The notes under the pieces: generated by a model | The model's database searches: none | The model's input: only the letters and a program-made list of their open reading frames with translations | What the model was told of the DNA's origin: nothing | Program-made: the position numbers and the translations under genes | Assembly (NCBI RefSeq): GCF_932526225.1 | Contig: NC_064045.1 | Span: 8,620,138-8,684,137, forward strand | Origin: Nematostella vectensis | Taxonomy: Eukaryota > Cnidaria > Anthozoa > Actiniaria > Edwardsiidae | Direction: 5' to 3' | Length of the DNA: 64,000 nt | Shown here: positions 48,057 to 57,376 of the stretch, in pieces | Layout of the letters: every line of letters begins with the position of its first letter | Position numbering within the stretch: position 1 is the first letter of the stretch

Positions 48057-48812
48057 TTAGATGACTTTGGCTGTTATAAACAGCATTATCATTAGTCCTA
48101 CCCCAATTATTATGAGTATGGTTAAAAAAAGGTGAAGTATTAGTTTTGCCCGCCTCTCTTTTTGGTGTATTACCCGTGGGTTCTCGTTTGGCTGTGACGC
48201 TTGACCCATAAGGTCGGTGTAGCGTACGCGCAGGAGGTTGTATTCCGTGCGCAGGGTCTGCTCACGTTCCTCTAGAGCGCTGACTTGCTGGTTAAGGTTG
48301 GCGATCTCTAAGTCTTTGGCGTCGCTGGCAGGGTGTGACACTTGTGTCCCTTTCTCGCAGGTGTCTTTAAGATCACCATAGTCCACTTGCATGCGCAGGA
48401 GGTCGTAGTCCATGCGTAGGGTCTCCTCACGTCCCTCTAGAACACTAACTTGGTAGTTGAGGTTGGCAATCTCTAGGTCTTTTGCGATGCTGGTGCGCTG
48501 TTCTTCCAGCACATCTCTTTCTAGACCATACACCTTGCTATTGAGGCTTGAGATCTCCGCTTCGTGGTCGTTGCATAGTTCCCGCAACCTAGTGCTTTCC
48601 CTCTCAGCCTCTTCCACTTGTCCCGCTATTCTGCACAATCTCCCGGTCATAAAGTCTCCTACGGCTCCTACGTGGTCGCGGAACGCTTCGCTGAGTGCAT
48701 TCATGTTTCTTGCCGAGCGCGAAGTGAGATAGTGGCTACCCTCTGAGATCTCCTCCTCTTCGTCTTCTATCTCAGTGGTGATGGTGACTTGAGTAGTAGG
48801 TTGGTTGGTCAT
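48057..48812 (-). CDS. Coiled-coil protein with C-terminal transmembrane segment
   Basis: 251 residues from an ATG with TATAAAA about 55 bases upstream (48867-48873 on plus). An acidic N-terminus is followed by a long heptad-rich region containing an internal duplication: AKDLEIANLNYQVSVLEGRE is repeated about 65 residues later with Gln and Ala changes. Near the C-terminus a basic patch (HQKERRAKLILH) leads into one hydrophobic span (LFLTILIIIGVGLMIMLFIT), the layout of a tail-anchored membrane protein. I recognise no family. Minus-strand, TATA-driven expression separates it from the structural genes, so a host-interaction or early role is possible but unproven. Confidence 0.7.
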   Translation of the reverse strand: MTNQPTTQVTITTEIEDEEEEISEGSHYLTSRSARNMNALSEAFRDHVGAVGDFMTGRLCRIAGQVEEAERESTRLRELCNDHEAEISSLNSKVYGLERDVLEEQRTSIAKDLEIANLNYQVSVLEGREETLRMDYDLLRMQVDYGDLKDTCEKGTQVSHPASDAKDLEIANLNQQVSALEEREQTLRTEYNLLRVRYTDLMGQASQPNENPRVIHQKERRAKLILHLFLTILIIIGVGLMIMLFITAKVI

Positions 48813-48839
48813 CTTGTGTTTTTTAGTCTGGTTAGACTA

Positions 48840-49000
48840 TGAGGAGTTTTTGTGGTGTGCGTCTCCTTTTATACCCTTTAGTAGTGTTTAGGGGACGCCG
48901 ATGACGTCGTTAGCTAAGTCTCTGATTGGTTAGGGGTTAAGGTTACTTGTTTCTGATAGGTTCTAGGTTATAATGCCTCTTAGAATGTCTAGACAGTGGG
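48840..49000 (-). promoter_or_regulatory. Minus-strand promoter with TATA and GTCTAGAC palindrome
   Basis: TATAAAA (plus 48867-48873) is followed on the minus strand by GGAGACGCA, shared in form with the second minus promoter. The palindrome GTCTAGAC lies at 48987-48994, in the gap above this gene. Confidence 0.6.
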
Positions 49001-49011
49001 TCAAGAGGTTA

Positions 49012-49353
49012 TCAGGCTTGTTGTTCGTCTTTGGGTTCTTCTCCAAGGTTACCATTCTTCTCGCGTCGTATTTTATTCAGCTCCCACTTCAGCTCTTCGA
49101 TTTCGTAACACTGGTTCTCGATTTGCATGTTCTTCTCTTCTAGTATGTCATTTAGCATTATCACTCTGTAGCGGAGGGCTTGGTTTTCTGTTGCAAAGTA
49201 ATTACACATTGCATTTATTGCGTCTGGCTCTCTTATCTCCCCCTTTTGCCATCTTGCTCCTATTTGGGCTATTACTTGTTGTGCCTTCGCATTGCCAAGA
49301 GTGTTGGAGGTGTCAGCCCAAGCTGGTAGGGGTGTAGAGTTTTGGTTAGCCAT
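49012..49353 (-). CDS. Small coiled-coil protein
   Basis: 113 residues on the minus strand, with TATAAAAAA about 55 bases upstream of the ATG. The first half is mixed helical (AKAQQVIAQIGARWQKGEI, INAMCNYFATENQAL). The second is a heptad-like coil (LNDILEEKNMQIENQCYEIE) with a charged end. Its promoter resembles that of the neighbouring coiled-coil gene, which suggests co-regulation. It has no recognised family and no signal or transmembrane segment. Confidence 0.65.
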   Translation of the reverse strand: MANQNSTPLPAWADTSNTLGNAKAQQVIAQIGARWQKGEIREPDAINAMCNYFATENQALRYRVIMLNDILEEKNMQIENQCYEIEELKWELNKIRREKNGNLGEEPKDEQQA

Positions 49354-49651
49354 GGTGTGTTTTTTTAGGGTGTCTGTTCGACTGAGAGTTTAGTGCTATG
49401 CGTCCCTTTTTTATACCTTTTGGACTGTCTAGACAGTATAGTGGTGAGGTCGTTGGGGTTTTTGATTGGTTTAGGTGAACTATGGTTGTTGGGTGGGCCA
49501 ATTGCCAGCCTAGGTGGTGTGTGACGTCATAATATCCTATAAGACATGGCCTGTTATTGGGTAGTTTTCAAAGAGGTGTTTTATTGGTTGGGTAGTTCTA
49601 TAAAAGAGGCTGTGCATTACCAGGGTTTCAGTCCCTTCGACTGTTTCAACC
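49354..49651. promoter_or_regulatory. Divergent promoter between the coiled-coil gene and PolB
   Basis: Minus-side TATA: plus-strand tttata at 49410-49415. A 14-bp palindrome ACTGTCTAGACAGT is at 49424-49437, and a perfect CRE TGACGTCA at 49522-49529. An inverted CCAAT (attgg) lies near 49583 and again at 49555. Plus-side TATAAAAG is at 49599-49606, 46 bases before the PolB ATG. The arrangement supports divergent transcription from a shared control region. Confidence 0.75.
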
Positions 49652-52600
49652 ATGGCTGACAACGGTGACGATAATGACGATTGGCTTAGACGCTTGTTGG
49701 GAATATTACCAGACCCAAGTGAGGATGAGGAGGAGGAGAATGCAGAGGGTGCACAGCTCCCCCCTGATTTTTTCTACGATGAGCTTATTGACACACCCCA
49801 GTTTGCTTCTCTCGATGAGTTGTTTGACTACATAAACTACTATAACAATTTAGTGGAGGATGACTGTGTGTCTTTCGAGGACCCTTTTATGGGTGTACAA
49901 CAAGGCGGCGGTAGCGGGGGAGTGAAGCGGAGGCGTGACCCTGAAGACGTTAGTGATAAGGATGATGTAGTGTATGAGTTGCGCCAAACATCAACCAAGC
50001 GGTCTACTAAAATGCGCACCGATTGCACCGACTACGATTTGAAGGTCGATTTGCCCCTACGTGATAATCTAGAGGAGGCTTTGGAGGATGTTGAGGGAGT
50101 GCTAGACAGGGTGCTAGACGACACGTTACGTGGGGTGCAAGGGCATGACTACGCACGTATTACCATCGATGCTCCTTCTTTGAGGAACCCAATTGCGTTA
50201 CCATTTATGCGACGTCACCAACTTACCCCTCAGCGGATCATGGGTGTCATAGAGACGGTTGTGCAATCTAACCAACAGTTTGTGTTTGAGGGTGACTTCA
50301 GGCTCCATGTGATTCGTACTCATCTCCCATCAGGGGCTGGGAAAAACAAATTGAGGAACTCTTGTACATTGAACACGTGCGACTTGGATGCATGGAGGAA
50401 GGGGAAAAAAAGTATTATTCGTATTGAGAACAGCGATGAGTTATGTGCTGCACGCTCTATTGTGACTGGGATGGCTATCCTAACCATGGACCCTAATGCT
50501 ACCAAGTTGTATAAGCCCACACCGGGCCGTACGCGTGGCCCCCCGCTCCCCTTGCAAACGGAACGTGCCAAGGTGTTGCATGCCGAGGCTGGTGTACCTG
50601 AAGGGTCTTGTGGGATCCCTGAGATCCAGCAATTCCAACAATATCTGAGGGGTCAAGGGTTCGAGTTGAATGTGGTGTCCCGGGAGCATGGTAATACTGT
50701 GATCTACTCTGGGGACTTACCTGACCCAAAGTATAGGCTTTACTTATACTATGCCAAGGGTCATTTTGATTACGTTAAGAGTATGCCCGGTTTGTTGGGG
50801 CGTTGCCACTATTGCACAATATGCAAGAAGGGTTACGACTCCAAGCTACAGCACAAGTGTGTGAATTCGTGTTATGGTTGCGGAGAGGTGGATTGTTCCC
50901 CTTTGGTACCACCACCGGAGCAAGACCACCGTTGGGATTGGAAGTATTGCTCAGAGTGTAACAGGTACTTTCGTACCCCTAAGTGCTTCGAGAACCATAA
51001 ACTCGTCAAGCCTAGAGGGTTACCCAATAAGAAAGGTGTTACCCCTCGGTCGTACTGTCAGATGTATCATAAATGCGAGGCATGTGGTAAACGTATTGAT
51101 ATGCTTGCCACCCGGGAGGAGGGGACGTCACATGTATGTGGGGAGTACAAGTGTACTGCCTGCAAAGAGGTGGTTTCCCCAGACCATTTGTGTTACGTGA
51201 CTGTTGGTGCCAATGCTTTACCAAAGGACAAAGACGGTGATGATAGCATGCATCTTATCGTTTTCGATGTCGAGGCGATGCCATTGGGTGATAAACACGA
51301 GCCTAATTTTGTGGGCGCTCAAAAACTGTGCGACACGTGTAAGGAGTGGTCCATGGATCGTTTGGAGTGCACCACGTGTGGGGTCCGAAAGCATAGTTTT
51401 ACCAGTATCCGTGCGTTTTGCGACTGGTTATTTGGTGGCAGTAATGCTGGGTACACCTGCCTGGCACACAATTTTAAGGGGTACGACTCCTATTTTATCT
51501 TGGAGTACCTTTTTGAGAATGGTATTAAGCCCAATGTTATCTTCACTGGTGGCAAGGTGATGCATTTGAAGGTGGACTCGTTAAACATTGAGATGAAGTG
51601 TACCTTGAATTTTTTTCAAATGCCACTGAGTAAGCTCCCAAAAGCTTTTGGGTTCGACCACATCACTCAGAAAGGTGTATTTCCTCACTTTTTTAATATT
51701 ACCGAACACCAAGATTATGTAGGGCCTATGCCAGATTTGAGTTATTACGACTTACGGAGTATGAAGGAGGAGGACGCAAACGCTGTCGCTCAATGGCATC
51801 AGGAGCAAGTCACCCGTGGGGTTGTGTTCAACTTGAGGGAGGAACTTGCTAACTATTGTCACCAAGATGTTGAAGTACTGAAGAGGGCAGTGGTAGCCTT
51901 CGATAAACTCATCATGGATGCGGTTGGTCTCCATCCGTTCAAGATAGCTATCACCATAGCCTCGTTATCTAGTCGGATTCTGCGCTCGAAGTTCTTGGAG
52001 GAGGGTAAAATTGGCCTAGTCCCTTTACGTGGGTACCGTGGGCACGATGTGCAGTCTTTGAAGGCACTACAGTGGCTGAAATACCTGGAGCGCCGTGACG
52101 GTGTGTGTATCCGACATGCGGGAAATGGAGGCGAGGTGCGCTTAGCTGGTAGAATTAAGGTAGATGGTTATGCTGCTGACACTAACACTGTGTACCAATA
52201 CCAAGGTTGTTTTTACCATGGGTGTCCTACTTGCTTCCTACCTGATACTGTGAACCCCTTGACACATACTACTATGAGGGAGCTCCGCGATCACACACGT
52301 GCTACAGAGTTACGCCTAAGAGCTTTAGGGTATAATTACGAGGAGGTATGGGAGTGTCAATTCGACGCTAGGCTGAGCAGTGATGTACAACTGCAAGCCC
52401 TTGTGGGGGAGGTGGAGCATTCGATCCCCCTCAACCCCCGTGATGCCTTCTTTGGTGGCAGGACAAATGCCATTCAATTGCATTACGAAGCAAAGGTCTG
52501 TGAGGGCGAACGGATACATTATTACGACTTCACATCCTTGTACCCTTGGGTAAACGCCACGTGCGAGTACCCCGTTGGTCACCCCGACGCGATTGTCACC

Positions 52601-53773
52601 GAGAACTTTAATGAAGACCTCCACGCATACAAGGGGCTCATGAAGATTCGTGTCCTACCTCCCCGTGACCTCTTCTTCCCAGTCCTCCCTGTCAGGGTAA
52701 ATCAGAAGCTGATGTTTCCACTGTGTCGCAGTTGTGCTGAGATGGAGGAGCAAGGGAGCTGCAACCATTCGGATGAGGAGCGGGCGTTCACAGGCACGTG
52801 GTGTCACCCCGAGGTCTTCAAGGCTATCGAGGAGGGGTACACTGTACTCCGTGTTTACGAGATATGGCATTGGGAGGAGTGGGAGCGCTTGTTCAAGGGG
52901 TATATCGATACCTTTTTGAAATTCAAGCAGGAGGCTTCGGGGTGGCCAGCGTGGTGTGACACTGACTCGGATAAGCAGCGTTACATTGACGAGTACGAGC
53001 AACACCAAGGTGTCCGATTGGACAAAGAGAAGATCGCAAAGAACCCAGGCCTCCGCAGTGTGGCAAAGATGGGGTTAAATTGTATGTGGGGGAAGTTTGG
53101 GGAGCAGCCAAACCCAAGGCGGACCAAATACATTAGCGAGCCTATTGAGTATTTTGATTTACTGACGAACGATAGCATAGAGGTGAACGATGTGTTCATT
53201 GTGAGTGATGACCTTATCCAAGTTCACTATAAACTGGGCGAGAGATTTCAAGAGTTGAAGCCACATACTAATGTTATCATAGCGGCCTTCACCACAGCGT
53301 TTGCACGGTTGGCATTGTTTGGGGTAATGAGACGCCTAGGCCCTCGATGCCTGTATCATGATACGGATAGTGTCATCTTCCTACACCGCCCTGGGGAGTG
53401 GGAGCCACCCCTTGGTGACTACCTAGGGGATTTGACTAGTGAGTTAGACGAGGGGGATTTCATCGACTGTTACTCCTCGACTGGTCCAAAGAGTTATGCG
53501 TATACCACTTACAGTGGGAAATCTGTGTGTAAGGTGAAAGGACTGCACTTGAATGTCCGTACGGCTGGTATTGTTAACCAGAAGACTATGATAGAGCTCT
53601 TGACTGGTGAGGGGGACGAAGAACGTCATGTGGTTCTCCCTTACACTATTGTCCGTAATACGATAGGTAGGACCTTGCACACTGTGCCAGCGCATAAAAC
53701 TTTTAAAATGGTGTATAACAAACGGGTGCGTAGGGGGATGCTCACCTACCCTTATGGGTATTACTCACTGTAA
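49652..53773 (+). CDS. polB: Protein-primed family B DNA polymerase (Polinton/adintovirus type)
   Basis: 1,373 residues, uninterrupted. The N-terminus is acidic (DPSEDEEEENAEG) with a basic NLS-like VKRRRDPED. A Cys-rich region (about 385-513) has several CxxC/CxxH pairs (CHYCTICKKG, CEACGKRI, CTACKEVV). The 3'-5' exonuclease has Exo I FDVEA (D539), Exo II NFKGYD (D612) and Exo III YCHQD (D739). The polymerase has motif A YDFTSLYP (D959), motif B KMGLNCMWG (K1139) and motif C HDTDS (D1237, D1239), then GPKSYAY. This is the DNA_pol_B_2 layout that replicates linear genomes from a terminal protein; the priming protein is not identified. All catalytic acids are present, so the enzyme looks functional. 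AATAAA follows at 53800-53805. Confidence 0.96.
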   Translation: MADNGDDNDDWLRRLLGILPDPSEDEEEENAEGAQLPPDFFYDELIDTPQFASLDELFDYINYYNNLVEDDCVSFEDPFMGVQQGGGSGGVKRRRDPEDVSDKDDVVYELRQTSTKRSTKMRTDCTDYDLKVDLPLRDNLEEALEDVEGVLDRVLDDTLRGVQGHDYARITIDAPSLRNPIALPFMRRHQLTPQRIMGVIETVVQSNQQFVFEGDFRLHVIRTHLPSGAGKNKLRNSCTLNTCDLDAWRKGKKSIIRIENSDELCAARSIVTGMAILTMDPNATKLYKPTPGRTRGPPLPLQTERAKVLHAEAGVPEGSCGIPEIQQFQQYLRGQGFELNVVSREHGNTVIYSGDLPDPKYRLYLYYAKGHFDYVKSMPGLLGRCHYCTICKKGYDSKLQHKCVNSCYGCGEVDCSPLVPPPEQDHRWDWKYCSECNRYFRTPKCFENHKLVKPRGLPNKKGVTPRSYCQMYHKCEACGKRIDMLATREEGTSHVCGEYKCTACKEVVSPDHLCYVTVGANALPKDKDGDDSMHLIVFDVEAMPLGDKHEPNFVGAQKLCDTCKEWSMDRLECTTCGVRKHSFTSIRAFCDWLFGGSNAGYTCLAHNFKGYDSYFILEYLFENGIKPNVIFTGGKVMHLKVDSLNIEMKCTLNFFQMPLSKLPKAFGFDHITQKGVFPHFFNITEHQDYVGPMPDLSYYDLRSMKEEDANAVAQWHQEQVTRGVVFNLREELANYCHQDVEVLKRAVVAFDKLIMDAVGLHPFKIAITIASLSSRILRSKFLEEGKIGLVPLRGYRGHDVQSLKALQWLKYLERRDGVCIRHAGNGGEVRLAGRIKVDGYAADTNTVYQYQGCFYHGCPTCFLPDTVNPLTHTTMRELRDHTRATELRLRALGYNYEEVWECQFDARLSSDVQLQALVGEVEHSIPLNPRDAFFGGRTNAIQLHYEAKVCEGERIHYYDFTSLYPWVNATCEYPVGHPDAIVTENFNEDLHAYKGLMKIRVLPPRDLFFPVLPVRVNQKLMFPLCRSCAEMEEQGSCNHSDEERAFTGTWCHPEVFKAIEEGYTVLRVYEIWHWEEWERLFKGYIDTFLKFKQEASGWPAWCDTDSDKQRYIDEYEQHQGVRLDKEKIAKNPGLRSVAKMGLNCMWGKFGEQPNPRRTKYISEPIEYFDLLTNDSIEVNDVFIVSDDLIQVHYKLGERFQELKPHTNVIIAAFTTAFARLALFGVMRRLGPRCLYHDTDSVIFLHRPGEWEPPLGDYLGDLTSELDEGDFIDCYSSTGPKSYAYTTYSGKSVCKVKGLHLNVRTAGIVNQKTMIELLTGEGDEERHVVLPYTIVRNTIGRTLHTVPAHKTFKMVYNKRVRRGMLTYPYGYYSL

Positions 53774-53891
53774 GTCTATCAAATAACTATGGTAATGACA
53801 ATAAAAAAAGAGGGTTCCTCACCTGTGGTGGTCAGCGTCTTATTCTCAGCATAAATAAGAGGGTGGGTGTGGCTAGGGTATCACTTGCGGT

Positions 53892-54308
53892 ATGGGTTGC
53901 TTTGGTACGGGTCCTCTCCATCCCCGTTTCGATTGCCGTACAGCGTTAGAACGCATGCGTTGTCTCTTCGCATGTTGTGGGGGTAACATTACCATTCGGG
54001 ACTCGCAACTCGATGGCAAAGCCCCCGACAAAAACGAAAGTGGAAAAAGGGTATGGTACGAAGAAGAAGAAGAGGAGGAAGAAGAGGGGGAGGGTGGGTA
54101 CGTCAGTAGTAAGGAAGATGGAGGGGAGGGAGAAGAGGATGACCAAGAAAGCTACCTACCATCTTCTCCAACAAATCTATTACAATCCGGAGCATCCAGC
54201 GGCCTTGGGGGGAGTGAACAAACTACTCCGAGCGGTACGTTCGAAGGGGGTGAGTCGTGCCCAAGTGGAGGCATGGCTTCGGACCCAATCCACTTACACG
54301 GTCCATAA
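53892..54308 (+). CDS. Acidic 138-aa ORF overlapping the integrase start
   Basis: The first ATG behind the TATA-like ATAAATAAG (53851-53859) opens this frame, not the integrase. It encodes a Cys-containing N-terminus (MRCLFACCGG), a run of acidic residues (YEEEEEEEEEGEGG) and a Ser/Gly/Pro tail. The acidic run is the shifted reading of the Lys-rich start of the integrase, so part of the composition may be a by-product of that overlap. It could be a real small protein or an upstream ORF controlling integrase translation; I cannot decide. Confidence 0.4.
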   Translation: MGCFGTGPLHPRFDCRTALERMRCLFACCGGNITIRDSQLDGKAPDKNESGKRVWYEEEEEEEEEGEGGYVSSKEDGGEGEEDDQESYLPSSPTNLLQSGASSGLGGSEQTTPSGTFEGGESCPSGGMASDPIHLHGP

Positions 54309-55260
54309 GCCCTATAGGCGGCGGTACTCACGCCAACGGGTGATCGTGAATGGGATGGATGAGCAATGGCAAGCGGATTTGTGTGACATGCAAGCGTATA
54401 GTTCGGTGAATGATGGGTACAAATATATACTCACCGGGATTGACATATTGAGCAAATATGGGTGGGCTGTCCCTTTGAAAGACAAGACAGGTCCTCAGAT
54501 CGTTAAGGCGTTTGAGGGAATTTTCAAGGGCGGACGTCAACCTGAAAAGCTTCAGACAGATGACGGAACTGAGTTTAGGAACCGAACATTTCAAGCGTTC
54601 CTTAAATCGAAGGGGATCCATTACTTCTCCACGCGCAGTGAGCTAAAGGCCTCTGTGGTGGAGCGGTTTAATCGTACCCTTAAGACTTGGATGTGGCGTT
54701 GGTTTACTCTTAAGGAGACCCGACGGTATATTGAGTTGTTACCCAAGCTGGTCTACAACTACAACCACTCCTACCACCGTAGTATTCGTCGTGCCCCAGC
54801 GGATGTAGTTACGTACGATGATGCTCAGGAGGTATGGGGTGTCTTGTATGGAGGTAAAAAGACGGGTGTGAAGCCCAAAAAAGCGAAAAAGAGACCATTA
54901 CCAAAATTCCATGTTGGGGATAAAGTGCGAATCAGTAAAGTCAAACACATCTTCGCCAAAGGGTACACCCCAAACTGGACAGAGGAGGTGTTCACGGTGG
55001 GCCAGCGGTACGATGACCCAAAACAGAAAGACTATGCGTACCGTCTCCGTGAGTACGACGGGTCGTGGCTAGAGGGGCGGTTTTACGAGCCTGAACTGCA
55101 ACCTGTCCACATCGACGAGGAGGAGGAGCTGTATCGCATCGAAAGAGTAGTCAAGTCACGTGGGAAGGGGAGGGGTAAAGAATACTTTGTGAAATGGCGC
55201 GGGTGGCCTGCTAAGTACAACAGTTGGGTGTCTGCTGAGCAAATGCATAAAATTGCGTGA
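54013..55260 (+). CDS. int: Retroviral-type DDE integrase with C-terminal chromodomain
   Basis: 415 residues from ATG 54013. The frame is open further upstream, but only non-ATG codons lie there. A Lys/Arg-rich N-terminus precedes a Polinton-like helical motif (YYNPEHPAALGGVNKLLRAV). The rve core follows: D122 in QWQADLCDM, D183 in TDDGTEF and E217 in VVERFNRTLK, with 33 residues between the last two. An SH3-like DNA-binding stretch (FHVGDKVRISK) and a chromodomain (YRIERVVKSRG...YFVKWRGWPAKYNSWV) finish it. The integrase inserts the linear element into host DNA; chromodomains in such enzymes are thought to steer insertion to marked chromatin. The catalytic triad is intact. The minor capsid ATG follows the stop within 35 bases. 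Confidence 0.95.
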   Translation: MAKPPTKTKVEKGYGTKKKKRRKKRGRVGTSVVRKMEGREKRMTKKATYHLLQQIYYNPEHPAALGGVNKLLRAVRSKGVSRAQVEAWLRTQSTYTVHKPYRRRYSRQRVIVNGMDEQWQADLCDMQAYSSVNDGYKYILTGIDILSKYGWAVPLKDKTGPQIVKAFEGIFKGGRQPEKLQTDDGTEFRNRTFQAFLKSKGIHYFSTRSELKASVVERFNRTLKTWMWRWFTLKETRRYIELLPKLVYNYNHSYHRSIRRAPADVVTYDDAQEVWGVLYGGKKTGVKPKKAKKRPLPKFHVGDKVRISKVKHIFAKGYTPNWTEEVFTVGQRYDDPKQKDYAYRLREYDGSWLEGRFYEPELQPVHIDEEEELYRIERVVKSRGKGRGKEYFVKWRGWPAKYNSWVSAEQMHKIA

Positions 55261-55294
55261 GACGCACGTTCTCCCTCAGTTACGCTCACGCACC

Positions 55295-56332
55295 ATGACG
55301 GACCAAGAGCCATTCTACGTCACGTTACCCAGTAACGCTATCGAAGATGCTTTCCCTGGTAACACCATCAGCGATTTTACCATACGGACGCCAAAGACGT
55401 TCGACTTACGTGATGGGAAGTGGCAAGTAGGGCTAGTACACCTCATCTACCCTAGGACATGGCTAAAGTTTTCACCCGAGGATACTGACGTTTGGATCTA
55501 TCATAAAGTCCCAGACCCCAATTGGTATGCCAGTTGGGCTGACAAGGGCAATCCACAGGCCCTTATCCCTCAAGATAAAATAACGACTAAATGGACGCAT
55601 ATTAAGCTGGATGATTTCAAAGTCCCAAAGTGGCATGAAGTCGCCTTCAGCCTCAAGAGAGCTATAGACATATTCAACGAGGGTAGGGTGTGGGTGAGAA
55701 AGCAACTTGGTCAAGGTAGTGTGTGGGATGTGGATATGGCTGTAGACACACCGGCGAGACAGATCAACATAGCAATAGCAAAGGGGTGCCAACTTCTCCT
55801 ACGGCTACGGACTGCAATGGCACTAGGGTTCAGACAATGGGACTCTGGGGAGTGGCTCGAGCAATTAGATACAAACGATGGAGTCATTCCACCCAATTAC
55901 CAGTTTGGCCCGACCGAAACACACAGGACCCTATTGAATTGGGTACCCTTTAGCTATGATGAGCGGAGCTTGTTCCCGGGCTCCGAGGACTCCAACAACC
56001 CCCCAGCTACACGGCCATTCTCCTCTAAGGAGTCTGACATTATCATCGAGGAGCTACAGCCCTTTCAAAACATGTATGTGTACTCTAACATGACCGAGGG
56101 GAACCTCGTCATAGGGAGTGATAGCAGCAACCTCTTACGTGTGATAGCACCCGGGGGGAGCGGCCATGGTGCCGTGGAGCGTGATTTCACCATACCCTAT
56201 TACTTCCCAGCACGTACCCAACTTGTGGATAGGGTCCGCTTCTATATAACTGACGACAAAGGGCGGCCCATCTCATTCCAGTCTGGTGCCGTGGTGGGGA
56301 CATTGCATTTTAAACCTATTCCGTTCGCTTGA
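55295..56332 (+). CDS. Minor capsid (penton-like) protein, paralogue 1
   Basis: 345 residues. I chose the ATG at 55295 because the longer frame begins at TTG. The family pattern is clear: FYVTLPSNAIEDAFPGNTIS at the N-terminus, then FDLRDGKWQVGLVHLIYPRTW; near the C-terminus VYSNMTEGNLVIGSDSSNLL and the closing strands RVRFYITDDKGRPISFQSGA. In Polintons such proteins are predicted to form the single jelly-roll pentons at the capsid vertices. The next gene is its paralogue and starts 3 bases after this stop. Confidence 0.82.
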   Translation: MTDQEPFYVTLPSNAIEDAFPGNTISDFTIRTPKTFDLRDGKWQVGLVHLIYPRTWLKFSPEDTDVWIYHKVPDPNWYASWADKGNPQALIPQDKITTKWTHIKLDDFKVPKWHEVAFSLKRAIDIFNEGRVWVRKQLGQGSVWDVDMAVDTPARQINIAIAKGCQLLLRLRTAMALGFRQWDSGEWLEQLDTNDGVIPPNYQFGPTETHRTLLNWVPFSYDERSLFPGSEDSNNPPATRPFSSKESDIIIEELQPFQNMYVYSNMTEGNLVIGSDSSNLLRVIAPGGSGHGAVERDFTIPYYFPARTQLVDRVRFYITDDKGRPISFQSGAVVGTLHFKPIPFA

Positions 56333-56335
56333 ACG

Positions 56336-57376
56336 ATGACAAACAGGGAGCTCATACTTCACGTATCCAGCGCTGACCGGGAGTTGGGTGGTGAAATTGG
56401 CGATTTTGTTGTGAGGTTTCCCAGGACGCTTGACCTGCGCGGCGGGAGATGGGAGGTAGGAGTTTTATCCGTCAACTACAGTCCCCACTACGACACCTTT
56501 GCCGACGAGGAGCACGACCTTTGGATTATGTGCAGGCACTCGTACTCGCCATCAGCTGCGCCTTACCTCCAATGGCATAAGTTGACCCTTCTGAAGTCAA
56601 AGATGGGTAATTGGTCGCAATTGACACTGAACCTACGGCTCGTAATCGATGGGTTTAACATGTCCCGGCAAACCACGAGGCAAGCGCTACAACAGGATTA
56701 CCTAGACTTAGAAATGGTACCCGATGAGTACAACGAGAAAGTTGTGTTCAAAGTGGGGTGGGGTAATCGTGTGTTGATACGGAGACGGCTCGCTGCAAGG
56801 CTTGGCTACAGTGACGCCTCCCTATCCGACCAGGGGCCATTCTACGCAACGTTATTACCACCAATCAGTGTAGGAGACGTTACTCACCCATTAGCGGTAA
56901 GGGGTGTCCTTCCCCCTGACTATCCCATCACCGCGAGAGAGCCCCCAAGCCTACCCGAGACGTCTGCTACTTCACATTTGCTACCTCAATGGACTGTGTT
57001 CGATTACTCCCTCCCCAAAGGGAGTACAAACGTCCGCGAGTACCCATCCAGTTCCCACCCCGTTTTTGATGTCAAAACTTTCCAAAACATGTATTTGTAC
57101 TCGAATATCACCGCCAGCAACTACATCCTAGGGAGCAGTACCCGGAATGTATTACGCGTAATGGTTGACAGGGGGAAACCTGGTGACCTAGGTGTGGAGC
57201 GGGACTTCGACAGACCATTCTACTTCCCCCTACGCTTAGAACTCATCAACGACATCCACCTCTATATAACAGATGACACAGGCAGAACGATACCATTCTT
57301 GTCGGGGGGCTTCGAGGTAACACTTCATTTTAGACGCAAGGCACAGTTATGGTCTTCCCCCTCTTGGCAGGGTTAG
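56336..57376 (+). CDS. Minor capsid (penton-like) protein, paralogue 2
   Basis: 346 residues, ATG 3 bases behind the TGA of paralogue 1. It shares its landmarks: FPRTLDLRGGRWEVGVLSVN near residue 30, FQNMYLYSNITASNYILGSS, GVERDF and IHLYITDDTGRTIPFLSGGF with a final TLHFRR. The middle sections are diverged, so the duplication is old and the copies may have separate roles, such as two vertex or spike components. The 3' end overlaps the next gene by 28 bases. Confidence 0.8.
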   Translation: MTNRELILHVSSADRELGGEIGDFVVRFPRTLDLRGGRWEVGVLSVNYSPHYDTFADEEHDLWIMCRHSYSPSAAPYLQWHKLTLLKSKMGNWSQLTLNLRLVIDGFNMSRQTTRQALQQDYLDLEMVPDEYNEKVVFKVGWGNRVLIRRRLAARLGYSDASLSDQGPFYATLLPPISVGDVTHPLAVRGVLPPDYPITAREPPSLPETSATSHLLPQWTVFDYSLPKGSTNVREYPSSSHPVFDVKTFQNMYLYSNITASNYILGSSTRNVLRVMVDRGKPGDLGVERDFDRPFYFPLRLELINDIHLYITDDTGRTIPFLSGGFEVTLHFRRKAQLWSSPSWQG

